From: Rhodobacter sp. | GTDB taxonomy: Bacteria; Pseudomonadota; Alphaproteobacteria; Rhodobacterales; Rhodobacteraceae | Assembly (NCBI GenBank): GCA_027484145.1 | Contig: JAIXUH010000013.1 | Location: 310,001 to 374,000, forward strand | Reading direction: 5' to 3' | Length of the DNA: 64,000 nt | Notes under the pieces: model-generated | Told to the model about the DNA's origin: nothing | Database searches by the model: none | Seen by the model: the letters and a program-made list of their open reading frames with translations, nothing else | Shown here: positions 25,208-33,765 of the stretch, in pieces | How the letters are laid out: the number at the start of each line of letters is the position of its first letter | Numbering within the stretch: the stretch's first letter is position 1 | Made by a program: the position numbers and the translations under genes

Positions 25208-26170
25208 TCACGCTGCCTTCTGCCAGTAGCCCTTCCATGCGCGGCTAACGGGGCACTCCATCGCATTCGCCACCAGACCGAAGGCAAGCGTGCCGTTGTC
25301 CTTGCGGCGGTTGTCCTCAAGCCATGCGGCTTGGGTCGCGTACTGGTGCAGGTAGCGCGGGCTGACGTGGTGATGTTGGCCGACAACCATACGACGCAGG
25401 CGCGAGAAATAGCTTTCGGCCCAGTTGGTGTGCTTGCCGTGGTCGCTGTAGACTTCGCTGTGGTTCACACGATCAACCGACCAGCCCGCATGCAGCATAT
25501 CCCAGTGAGAGGCTTCGTCAGCCGACAGGGTAGCCATGCGGTCAACGTTTTCGTTCACCAGTGCCACGCCTTCGGCTTCTGCCATGGTCACGACAGGCAG
25601 CGTGCGGCCAAGGCGTTCGCGCATGACGACAACGACGCGGCGGCGTCCGTTCTGGTTCTCTTTCAGGCGGCGGTCTTTGCGGTCTGCCTTGCGGTTCTCT
25701 GGGCGGATGGTGCCGCCAAAATATGCGCCATCAACCTCGACGTGGCCTTTCAGGATTTCGCCCGTATGAACCTCGTTGGCCATCGCTTCGCGCAGCTTGT
25801 GAGCCAGCACGAAGGCGGTCTTGTATTGGCAGTCCAGATCACGCGAAAGCTGCACCATGGACACGCCCTTAGCTGCGTTCACGGTGATGCAGATCGCGGC
25901 CAGCAGATCAACGAAGGCCATCTTGCGGCTGGCAAAGATGGTGCCTGACGTGACCGAGAACTGACGGTAGCAGCCCTTGCACTTGAACTTGCGACGGGTG
26001 GTGATCTTGTAGGTTTCGCAGCAGCCGCAGTCAGGGCAAACGGCTTCGCCATTGGTTTCGGGCCAACGCATCTTGCAGAACGTGTCATAGGCCGCTTCTT
26101 CACCAGCCTTGTAGACCGCCTTGAGGCTCAAGGTGCGAGCCGCTGCGGAAAGGAGGAAGTGCTGTGCCAT
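25208..26170 (-). CDS. IS1595-family transposase (ISXO2-like)
   Basis: 320 aa. N-terminal zinc ribbon with Cys45, Cys48, Cys64 and Cys67 (CPDCGC and CKGC), then the DDE_Tnp_IS1595 domain: catalytic Asp147 in VEVDGAYFGG, Asp218 in LSADEASHW, and Asn249/Glu252 in TNWAESYFSRLRR. All catalytic positions are intact and the frame is uninterrupted, so the enzyme is probably active. Transcribed divergently from DUF6471 across a palindromic control region. Confidence 0.95.
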   Translation of the reverse strand: MAQHFLLSAAARTLSLKAVYKAGEEAAYDTFCKMRWPETNGEAVCPDCGCCETYKITTRRKFKCKGCYRQFSVTSGTIFASRKMAFVDLLAAICITVNAAKGVSMVQLSRDLDCQYKTAFVLAHKLREAMANEVHTGEILKGHVEVDGAYFGGTIRPENRKADRKDRRLKENQNGRRRVVVVMRERLGRTLPVVTMAEAEGVALVNENVDRMATLSADEASHWDMLHAGWSVDRVNHSEVYSDHGKHTNWAESYFSRLRRMVVGQHHHVSPRYLHQYATQAAWLEDNRRKDNGTLAFGLVANAMECPVSRAWKGYWQKAA

Positions 26171-26184
26171 TTGTCATCGCCTGC

Positions 26185-26246
26185 GTTACTTATGTAACGT
26201 ATATAGTGCGTTGACGTACCGCGTGCAAGGGCATAAGTAACGTATA
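26185..26246. promoter_or_regulatory. Divergent control region with palindromic sites
   Basis: Between the transposase and DUF6471 starts, GTTACTTATG (26185-26194) is inverted as CATAAGTAAC (26232-26241), and TAACGTATA occurs twice in direct orientation (26195-26203 and 26238-26246). Two matching sites about 45 bases apart suggest a dimeric repressor covering both promoters; DUF6471 is the obvious candidate. Confidence 0.6.
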
Positions 26247-26273
26247 AGATACTTTTCTTATCGTAGGTGATAC

Positions 26274-26498
26274 ATGCCAGAGCAAACAGACTGGGAAATG
26301 ATGGCCGCAAACCTCTTAAAGGCCGAACTCAAGCGAAAAGGCGTGACTTATGCGCAGCTTGTCGAAAAGCTGACGGCAATGGGAATCGATGAAAAGGAGG
26401 TGAACGTCCGCAACAAGCTTTCACGAGGGAAGTTTAGCGCGGCGTTCATGTTGCAATGTTTAAGTGCGCTTGGGTGTTCATCGTTGCATTTGGATTGA
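26274..26498 (+). CDS. DUF6471 protein, probable small regulator (cargo)
   Basis: 74 aa. DUF6471 pattern: LLKAELKRKGVTYAQLVEKL, AMGIDEKEVNVRNKLSRGKF and SAAFMLQCLSALG. The layout resembles a Cro/C1-type helix-turn-helix, in which the NVRNKLSRG segment would be the recognition helix; this is inference. Divergent from the transposase, so it may repress transposition. Overlaps the next cargo gene by 43 bases. Confidence 0.75.
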   Translation: MPEQTDWEMMAANLLKAELKRKGVTYAQLVEKLTAMGIDEKEVNVRNKLSRGKFSAAFMLQCLSALGCSSLHLD

Positions 26499-27301
26499 TG
26501 CTATCAGGCTCATCAGGGCAAGCCCAAGAACAGGCACAAACCGAACAGGGCGGCGCAGGCAGCGAACAGAAGCCAACCTTTCCTTTTGTTTTTCAGGTTG
26601 ATGTCACCGAGAGCCAAGCCGAGGCCGAGTCCAGCAAACGCCGCGAAGCCGAAGCCCGCCAACGCGAGATTGATGACCTGATCGCCCAGCAAGGCATGAA
26701 CGCGGCTACGCAAGCCATGCGCCAGTATAGCTACGTTCAGACGTGGCTTATTGGCATCGGCACTGCGCTCCTGATTGCCACTCTCTGGCTCACCATCAAG
26801 GCAAACAATTCTGCCAGGGATGCCGTGCAAGTCGCCAGAGAGATAGGTCAAGCCCAGACCAGAGCCTACCTTTCTTTCAAGGTTGACGTTTCGGATACAG
26901 GCCACAACCCAGACCAAAACGGCATCCTTGTTACTTTCGCTGTAAACAACTCCGGCGCTTCGCCAGCCATTGGGGCAAACATCTACACCCACATACGTTG
27001 GTATCCAGTCAACGAATACAGGGATGAAGAAATCGTCTCTTGGCAACTGCTTGCCAGCAAAGTCAACATCGGCGCTCAAGGGATGGCAAGCATGGTCATA
27101 TTCAGAGTTCCCACAGATGTGATCCAAGCCACGCGGGATTCGGCATTTGAGATTGAGATTTCCGCAAAGGTCTGTTTCTTCGACGTATTCGCTAGGGAAG
27201 GGCAAGCTCCATACGAGTTGTCCCAGCGTTTTTACCTCTGCGGGAGCAACTTTTCCGCAATGATGCCTTTCAACCCAAGGGCAAAGCAAATCCAAGCATA
27301 A
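26456..27301 (+). CDS. Cargo membrane protein of unknown function
   Basis: 281 aa. N-terminal hydrophobic segment (residues 4-23, possible signal ending near GQAQ), a charged helical stretch at about 50-90 (SKRREAEARQREIDDLIAQQ) likely to be coiled coil, a transmembrane helix at about 96-115 (TWLIGIGTALLIATLWLTI), and a C-terminal domain (about 135-270) with beta-rich character. No known family recognised. It ends 30 bases before the right inverted repeat. Membrane-anchored cargo could serve host fitness or exclusion; there is no direct evidence. Confidence 0.6.
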   Translation: MFKCAWVFIVAFGLMLSGSSGQAQEQAQTEQGGAGSEQKPTFPFVFQVDVTESQAEAESSKRREAEARQREIDDLIAQQGMNAATQAMRQYSYVQTWLIGIGTALLIATLWLTIKANNSARDAVQVAREIGQAQTRAYLSFKVDVSDTGHNPDQNGILVTFAVNNSGASPAIGANIYTHIRWYPVNEYRDEEIVSWQLLASKVNIGAQGMASMVIFRVPTDVIQATRDSAFEIEISAKVCFFDVFAREGQAPYELSQRFYLCGSNFSAMMPFNPRAKQIQA

Positions 27302-27330
27302 GACAAGGTGCTTAATCATGAGCAGCTCAC

Positions 27331-27356
27331 CTTGGTGCGCTTGCTACATAACACCG
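27331..27356. repeat. Right terminal inverted repeat
   Basis: Reverse complement begins CGGTGTTATGTAGCAA; pairs with 23976-24001 and is followed directly by the target duplication. Confidence 0.95.
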
Positions 27357-27530
27357 CACATCTGCCACAAGGAGATCCACGCCCGGTTCACCGAAACCGA
27401 ACTGGCGCGGGGGTTCAACACGGTTGAGGCGCTGCGCGAGAGTGAGCGGTTGCGGCCGTTTCTGGATTGGGTCGCCAAACGGCCGCCCGCGTTTTCCAGC
27501 CGGGTGCCGGGCGGGCACCGCAGGCGGTGA
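27357..27530 (+). pseudogene. HNH endonuclease-like gene, 3' fragment
   Basis: Begins with the second copy of CACATCTG and continues the frame cut at 23975: HKEIHARFTETELARGFNTV and a basic tail GGHRRR. No start codon of its own beyond element-derived sequence, so it is probably not translated. Confidence 0.88.
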
Positions 27531-27563
27531 AAAGGCCCCGCCACGCGCAAGGCATGGCGGGGC
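27530..27563 (-). terminator. Terminator downstream of ccrM
   Basis: Perfect 8-bp stem GCCCCGCC/GGCGGGGC with a 13-base loop and TTTTC on the minus strand, about 100 bases past the ccrM stop. Confidence 0.65.
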
Positions 27564-27663
27564 AAGGTGCGCCGCAGGCGGACTACGGCGCAGGCGTAAA
27601 CTCTGTCTGAAAGGGCGGGTCGTCGGGGTAGGGCGGGGTTCACCCCGCCAACAATTCAAAAGA

Positions 27664-28818
<1,155 letters not shown>

Positions 28819-28887
28819 TCATTTGGTGCGCCGTTCTTGTGGACAAAGATGAGTCACAGATGATTCGCCGTCAAATTCTTTATTGAA

Positions 28888-29523
28888 TCAAGGGGTTATA
28901 GATTTGTCTTGATACAAGATGTTGTGGACGGGCGCGAACGAACGCCTATGCCAAGGGGTGACCCCAAGATTTAGAAGCGCGTTCAGGTGTGCCTGAGTCG
29001 GGTAGCCCGCGTTGGTTTCCCAGCCATAGCCGGGGTATTGTTGCGCCAAATCCACCATGATGCGGTCACGTGTGACCTTTGCGCAAATCGATGCCGCCGC
29101 GATGGAGAGTGATTTGGCATCACCTTTCACCACCGCCAGCGCCGGAATGGTCAGGCCATTCGGCAGCAGATTGCCGTCGATTAGGGCGAAATCGGCTGGC
29201 AGGGCGACGATGGCGCGGGTCATCGCAAGGTGGCTGGCGCGCAGGATGTTCAGCGCATCAATCTCGTCGACTGACGCATGGGCGACGGACACCTGCGCTA
29301 CGGCCTGCAATTCGGCAAAAAGCGCTTCACGGCGCGCAGACGTAAGCACCTTTGAATCGGCAAGGCCATCGGGAATGCGATCCGGGTCCAGCCACACCGC
29401 CGCCGCCGTGACAGGCCCGGCCAGCGGTCCGCGACCCACCTCATCCACCCCGACGACAAACGCCGCCCCTTGGGCAAGGGCGGCGGCTTCGCGGCTGAAA
29501 TCGGGGGGCGGTGTCTTTGGCAT
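28888..29523 (-). CDS. rnhB: Ribonuclease HII
   Basis: 211 aa. Removes RNA from RNA-DNA hybrids. Catalytic acids in [16 protein letters not shown] (Asp/Glu), FALIDGN (Asp), and the DSKVLT motif as [26 protein letters not shown] is the metal-site helix. Start at 29523 places the conserved core about 25 residues in; the longer reading to 29604 covers a terminator hairpin and was rejected. Same strand as ccrM with a 102-base gap. Confidence 0.95.
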   Translation of the reverse strand: MPKTPPPDFSREAAALAQGAAFVVGVDEVGRGPLAGPVTAAAVWLDPDRIPDGLADSKVLTSARREALFAELQAVAQVSVAHASVDEIDALNILRASHLAMTRAIVALPADFALIDGNLLPNGLTIPALAVVKGDAKSLSIAAASICAKVTRDRIMVDLAQQYPGYGWETNAGYPTQAHLNALLNLGVTPWHRRSFAPVHNILYQDKSITP

Positions 29524-29553
29524 GCCCTTGCCTAGCGTGGCGCGGACAGGATG

Positions 29554-29593
29554 AAAAGGGCGGGGGCAGAGGCTGCTCGGGCCCTCTGCCCCC
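29554..29593 (-). terminator. Rho-independent terminator
   Basis: 11-bp stem GGGGGCAGAGG/CCTCTGCCCCC, 10-base loop, then GCCCTTTTC on the minus strand. Ends the gene at 29638. Confidence 0.75.
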
Positions 29594-29637
29594 AGGTTGG
29601 GCATGGTCAGATGGGCGGGGCCATGCCCGAGACGGGG

Positions 29638-30234
29638 TCAGTCGCGATAGCCGTAGCCACCGTGACCGCGATCATGGCCATGCGGATGGCGCGGACGGTC
29701 CCAACCATTGTCGTCATCGTGGCGGGGGTAGCCGCCGCCCACCCGGAACCCGGCTTCGCGCAGGCAATCTTCGCTGTAGACGCGGTCGATACGGCCATAA
29801 AGGCGGGCCTCATGGGCGCAGTAACGCGGCAGGCGATAGTTGAATCCTTCGCGCCGCATGCAGCGTTCGGGGTAAACGGTCACATCACGCCGCTTGCCGG
29901 TGATCTCGATGGCGCAAACCTCGGGCACGCGGTCGGGCCGGTAATCATGCACGGGCGCAGGGGCCGGCGCGGGGGCGGGTTGCGGGGCCGGGTCGGCGCG
30001 GCCCTTGTTGATGGATTTGGCAATGGCCCCGATGGCGATGGCCGCGATGATTGCCTTGGCCAGCTCTTCGCCATTGCCGCCAGCCCGCACCGGGGTTGCA
30101 CTGGCAGTCATCAGGGCAAGCGCCGCGACGGCCGCCGTGATCAGCGCAAACATGCGGCGCTTGGGTGCGGCAAAGGCTGCCGGTGCGCAGCGGGTGATAT
30201 AGACGGTCTCGGCAAGCGTTTCAGAGTGGAACAT
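29638..30234 (-). CDS. Secreted or periplasmic hypothetical protein with Cys-rich core
   Basis: 198 aa. A polar N-terminus is followed by a hydrophobic segment near residues 28-50 that looks like a signal peptide ending in TPVRA. Then a short helix, a PAPAPAPAP spacer, and a domain with regularly placed Cys (EVCAIEI, PERCMRR, PRYCAHEA, SEDCLREAG) that could form disulfides. The C-terminus is rich in His, Asp and Gly (PRHDDDNGWDRPRHPHGHDR), a possible metal-binding tail. Function unknown. Start at 30234 is favoured by AGGAGG spaced five bases away; another ATG three bases earlier, or one at about 30150 at the signal itself, is possible. Confidence 0.65.
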   Translation of the reverse strand: MFHSETLAETVYITRCAPAAFAAPKRRMFALITAAVAALALMTASATPVRAGGNGEELAKAIIAAIAIGAIAKSINKGRADPAPQPAPAPAPAPVHDYRPDRVPEVCAIEITGKRRDVTVYPERCMRREGFNYRLPRYCAHEARLYGRIDRVYSEDCLREAGFRVGGGYPRHDDDNGWDRPRHPHGHDRGHGGYGYRD

Positions 30235-30463
30235 CATGGCCTCCTATCAGGCGTTCGGCGTTGCGATTTGCCCGGCACGACCGCCGCACCGGACTTGATG
30301 AACCAACCGTGGGGCCAGTGCCGAAAGACAGGCAATATCGGCACCGGGCTATGCGATAGCGTGCCCTCAAAGCCGGGTTGATAGGCGATAACACCGGGGC
30401 AAAGGCCCTGTGGTTATTGAATATCCGCGCGTTCCCGCGCAAAACTGGCACAGATCGAGCAGA

Positions 30464-30476
30464 CTCCTGAAAGGAG
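30464..30476 (+). promoter_or_regulatory. Hairpin over a ribosome-binding site
   Basis: CTCCTGAAAGGAG is a 5-bp stem with a GAA loop; the AGGAG arm is the ribosome site of the gene at 30484. It could damp translation. Confidence 0.35.
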
Positions 30477-30483
30477 CTATGAC

Positions 30484-30768
30484 ATGACCCGTTTTGCCCT
30501 GACCCTCGCCCTGTTTGCGGCGCTGGCAGGCCCCGTTTCCGCGGAATGCTTTGCCGACTACAAGGCCAAGCAGGATGCCCCCCTGCGCCTGCACTACGGC
30601 GTGGCGCAGGTCAGCGATGCCAATTGTTCCCCAGGGAACGCCGAAAGCGAACTTGCGCCCAGATTGGCCGCAGGGGGCTGGACGCTGCTGAATGTATTGT
30701 CCACATTCGGCCCCGAGGGTCTGGGCGAAAGGCAAGCAAGTGCTGGAGAATACTTCCTCCGTTTCTGA
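30484..30768 (+). CDS. Small periplasmic hypothetical protein
   Basis: 94 aa. Signal peptide MTRFALTLALFAALAGPVSA, then a 74-aa mature protein with two Cys (AECFADYK and DANCSPGN) that may form a disulfide. No family recognised. AGGAG seven bases upstream supports the start. The following gene overlaps it by about 29 bases, so the two are probably coupled and could work as a periplasmic partner and a membrane regulator. Confidence 0.65.
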   Translation: MTRFALTLALFAALAGPVSAECFADYKAKQDAPLRLHYGVAQVSDANCSPGNAESELAPRLAAGGWTLLNVLSTFGPEGLGERQASAGEYFLRF

Positions 30769-31444
30769 CAGCCTTCGGGCCGGGAACCGGGTTGTGACCG
30801 GCGGGATCGCGGCCATCGTGCTGATCCTGTTCGGCGCGGCGCTGTTCTTGTTCCTGAACCTGCCCGATGCCAATGCCTTCAACACCAAAGTGGAACGGCT
30901 GTTTGTCGAGAATGACAACCTGACCACCGGGGCCGAGATCAAGCTTCTGGAAATTCTAGCGCAATCGGGTACCTCGTTCGCCGAGGTTCTTGCCAGCTAT
31001 CGCATCGTCATATTTGTGCTGTTGATCTTTGCCACGGCCCTTCTGGTGGCTTCACTGGTGTTCCTGGTGATGATCATCGCCCTGAACCGCCGGATTTCAG
31101 CCATTCAGCGGTCTGGCATTCAGGTGGCCAGCCTGATGATCAGCCGCGAAGGGCGGGCCGTCTATATCAACGACATGGAGTTTCAGCTGACCGAGGCCGC
31201 GCTGGAAACCATGGCCGTGCTGGCAGAGGCGCGGATGGATGACGAAGTGCTGACCGGCGCCCAGATCGAAGCGGTGATCTCGGGGCGCAACGAAGTGGAT
31301 TGTGACGAAGCCGCTGGGGCCACACGGGTCAAGCGGCTGCGCGACACTCTGGGCAACCAGTTGGTCAGCGAATTGCTGGTCAAGACCATCGCCCGGCGTG
31401 GGTATGTTCTGGCCGTGGGTAAGGATGTCATCCGGATGGTCTGA
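30740..31444 (+). CDS. Membrane protein with C-terminal cytoplasmic winged helix
   Basis: About 234 aa from a GTG at 30740 (AAAGG upstream; start uncertain). Two transmembrane helices at about 18-40 and 88-115 enclose a periplasmic loop of roughly 45 residues. After TM2 (ending ALNRR) comes a cytoplasmic domain whose end, TRVKRLRDTLGNQLVSELLV then KTIARRGYVLAV, resembles the OmpR/PhoB-type winged helix and its GYxL wing. The layout is the reverse of ToxR (DNA-binding part at the C-terminus). It may sense an envelope signal, perhaps with the small upstream protein; target genes are unknown. Confidence 0.65.
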   Translation: MLENTSSVSDSLRAGNRVVTGGIAAIVLILFGAALFLFLNLPDANAFNTKVERLFVENDNLTTGAEIKLLEILAQSGTSFAEVLASYRIVIFVLLIFATALLVASLVFLVMIIALNRRISAIQRSGIQVASLMISREGRAVYINDMEFQLTEAALETMAVLAEARMDDEVLTGAQIEAVISGRNEVDCDEAAGATRVKRLRDTLGNQLVSELLVKTIARRGYVLAVGKDVIRMV

Positions 31445-31570
31445 CGGGCATCCGTTCGCGCACAGCAACGGGCCTAAAGCCACCCTGTAACCGGTCGTTT
31501 CTGCCTTTGAAGAGTGCCCGATCCGGCTGCCTGTGGGCTGCCTGTTGGTGCCCCGCGAAGGAACACGCCC

Positions 31571-32521
31571 GTGAATATTGCGCTGAACATCACAAGGTCC
31601 GAGGCCGAGCACCGGGCGCAACATGTGCTGTCGCGATTCCGCCCCAACCGTGAGTATCATCTGTTCCCGATCAACCCACGGGCAGAAGAAAATGCGGGCG
31701 TCGTCTTTCGGGCGCGTCCCGATGAAGGTGGTCAGACCCTTGTGGTCAAGGTCTTTGGCCATTCGGACGAGGCGCGCCGCAAGGTGACGCGGCAGTTCCG
31801 CAGACAGCGTCAGGTGCATGCCGCCCTGCGCAACGCCGAGGCTGGTGTGCCGCGCCCGATGTATCTGGATGATGTCGTGCCTGCGATGGTCATGCAGAAT
31901 ATTCCGGGCATGTCCTTCTTTGCGCTGTGGACGGCAAGCCGCCTGACCGAACTTTCTGAACATGCCGGCCGCTGGCTGTCGCGCTATCACGCCATTTCGG
32001 AAACCGACCAGTTGCTGGATACGGCCCCCATGCTGGCGTGGCTGGACCGCTTCTTTGCCGAACACCCCGACGCACATCTGCTGGAGGCCCCCGGCTTTAC
32101 CCAAGCACGGCGGCGGGTGGAAACGCTGGCACGGCTTGCCGATGGCCAGCCCGTGCAGCATTCGATCATTCATGGCGATTATCACGCGGCGAACCTTGTG
32201 CTTGACCATTCGCACCGCGTGTTCGGGCTGGATTTCGAAAACCGTCATCATGACATTGCGCTGCGCGATGCGTTTTCCTTTATTCTGGACGTGGTTCTGA
32301 ACACCGGCGCCGATGTCGAGGAATGCTCAAAGGCGTTTCGCGCAGGCTATGGCCTTGCGGGGGGCACGCCACCCGTGCTGCGCTTTGCCGATGCCTATCT
32401 TGCCACCATCGGCTGGGCGCGGCTTGGTGTGCATGCACATCTGCGCCCGCGTCGGCAGGCCCGGCTGGCCTTGCTGGAACGCGTGGCGATGGGTGACAGT
32501 TCGCTGTTGTGGTCTGCCTGA
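31571..32521 (+). CDS. Aminoglycoside-phosphotransferase-fold kinase-like protein
   Basis: 316 aa from the GTG at 31571 (AAGGAA upstream). APH/choline-kinase fold: ATP lysine in TLVVKVFG, catalytic loop IIHGDYHAANLVLD and metal-binding VFGLDFEN. These enzymes phosphorylate small alcohols, amines or sugars; the neighbours (polyamine genes 113 bases downstream on the same strand) hint at an amine substrate, but this is weak inference. An upstream in-frame ATG at 31514 would add 19 residues of unlikely composition. Confidence 0.75.
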   Translation: MNIALNITRSEAEHRAQHVLSRFRPNREYHLFPINPRAEENAGVVFRARPDEGGQTLVVKVFGHSDEARRKVTRQFRRQRQVHAALRNAEAGVPRPMYLDDVVPAMVMQNIPGMSFFALWTASRLTELSEHAGRWLSRYHAISETDQLLDTAPMLAWLDRFFAEHPDAHLLEAPGFTQARRRVETLARLADGQPVQHSIIHGDYHAANLVLDHSHRVFGLDFENRHHDIALRDAFSFILDVVLNTGADVEECSKAFRAGYGLAGGTPPVLRFADAYLATIGWARLGVHAHLRPRRQARLALLERVAMGDSSLLWSA

Positions 32522-32634
32522 CATAAAGTGTCGCCATAGTTTGCCGGGCCTGCGGAAGCGTTGGCCTTGCACCTGCTGGGGGGCGGGCCTATATCGCGCG
32601 GCTTGGTCCAGTCCGGACGCCTTGGGGTTGAGCG

Positions 32635-33729
32635 ATGATTCAGACGCCGTTTTACCTGATCGACCGTGCCAAACTGGCGCGCAACATGGCCATCATGGAT
32701 TTGCTTCGGCAGGCGTCAGGGGCAAAAACCTTGCTGGCCCTGAAGTGCTTTGCCACATGGGGCGTGTTCGATCAGATGCGTCAGCACATGGACGGCACCA
32801 CAAGCAGCAGCCTGTATGAGCTGAAACTCGGGCGTGAGCGGTTTGGCGGCGAAACCCATGCCTATTCCGTGGCTTGGGCCGACCATGAGATTGCCGAGGC
32901 CGTGGACTACGCCGACAAGATCATTTTCAACTCGATCGGTCAGCTGGAACGGTTCGACAATCATTCGGCCGGGATTGCGCGCGGCCTGCGTCTGAACCCG
33001 CGGTTTTCGACCAGCGGCTTTGATCTGGCAGACCCCGCCCGCCCGTTCAGCCGCCTTGGCGAATGGGACGCGGAAAAAATTGCGCGCGTGGTGGACCGGA
33101 TTTCCGGCTTCATGATCCACTACAACTGCGAGAATGCGGATTTTGACCTGTTCGACCGGCAACTGACGCGGATCGAGGATGAATTCGGCCATTTGTTACA
33201 GCAGTTGTCTTGGGTCAGCCTTGGCGGCGGCATTCACTTTACTGGCGAAGGCTATCCGGTTGGAAAACTGGCTGCCCGGCTGAAAGCGTTTTCCGACCGC
33301 TTTGGTGTGCAGGTCTATCTGGAACCGGGCGAAGCCGCGATCACAGGGGCAGCCTCGCTGGAGGTGACGGTGCTGGATGTGCTGAACAACGGCAAGGATC
33401 TGGCCGTGGTCGATGCCTCGGTCGAAGCGCACATGCTGGATCTGCTGATCTATCGCATTGCCGGGCGCATGGAGGAATCGGGCGCCCATCCGTTCATGGT
33501 CTGCGGCAAATCCTGCCTGGCGGGTGATGTGTTCGGCGAATTCCGCTTTGACCACCCGTTGCAGGTGGGTGACCGCATCAGCATTGCCGATGCTGCCGGT
33601 TACACGATGGTCAAGAAGAACTGGTTCAATGGGGTCAAGATGCCAAGCATCGTGATCCGCGAACTGGATGGGTCGATGACCGTGGCGCGCGAGTTCGGCT
33701 ATGCCGATTTTGAAGGAAACCTTGGGTAA
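32635..33729 (+). CDS. nspC: Carboxynorspermidine/carboxyspermidine decarboxylase
   Basis: 364 aa. PLP fold-III decarboxylase that turns carboxy(nor)spermidine into (nor)spermidine. PLP Lys37 in LLALKCFAT; YELKLGRERFG, HYNCENADFD, WVSLGGGIHFTGEGYP, YLEPGEA and the CGKSCLAGDVFGE active-site loop are all present. Full length. Followed after 36 bases by the synthase gene, so both steps of the carboxyspermidine route are encoded together. Confidence 0.94.
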   Translation: MIQTPFYLIDRAKLARNMAIMDLLRQASGAKTLLALKCFATWGVFDQMRQHMDGTTSSSLYELKLGRERFGGETHAYSVAWADHEIAEAVDYADKIIFNSIGQLERFDNHSAGIARGLRLNPRFSTSGFDLADPARPFSRLGEWDAEKIARVVDRISGFMIHYNCENADFDLFDRQLTRIEDEFGHLLQQLSWVSLGGGIHFTGEGYPVGKLAARLKAFSDRFGVQVYLEPGEAAITGAASLEVTVLDVLNNGKDLAVVDASVEAHMLDLLIYRIAGRMEESGAHPFMVCGKSCLAGDVFGEFRFDHPLQVGDRISIADAAGYTMVKKNWFNGVKMPSIVIRELDGSMTVAREFGYADFEGNLG

Positions 33730-33765
33730 TCCAATGGTTTTCGGGTTTGAAGGAGACGGTTTGAC

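Larger units (their letters stand above)
23976..27356. mobile_element. IS1595-family element with five cargo genes
   Basis: 3,381 bp, bounded by imperfect terminal inverted repeats of 26 bp (24 identical; both ends begin CGGTGTTATGTAGCAA) and an 8-bp target duplication CACATCTG at 23968-23975 and 27357-27364. An 8-bp duplication is the rule for IS1595-family elements, and the transposase belongs to that family. The interior is visibly poorer in GC than its flanks. Genes inside: a winged-helix-like protein, DUF3892, a short reverse-strand gene, the transposase, DUF6471 and a membrane protein. IS1595 elements with passenger genes are known; this cargo set is not one I recognise. Confidence 0.95.

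Noticed and set aside
30446-30462. Sigma-54-like TGGCAC before the gene at 30484
   Set aside because: The -12 element lacks TT (GAGC instead of TTGC), so it is probably chance.
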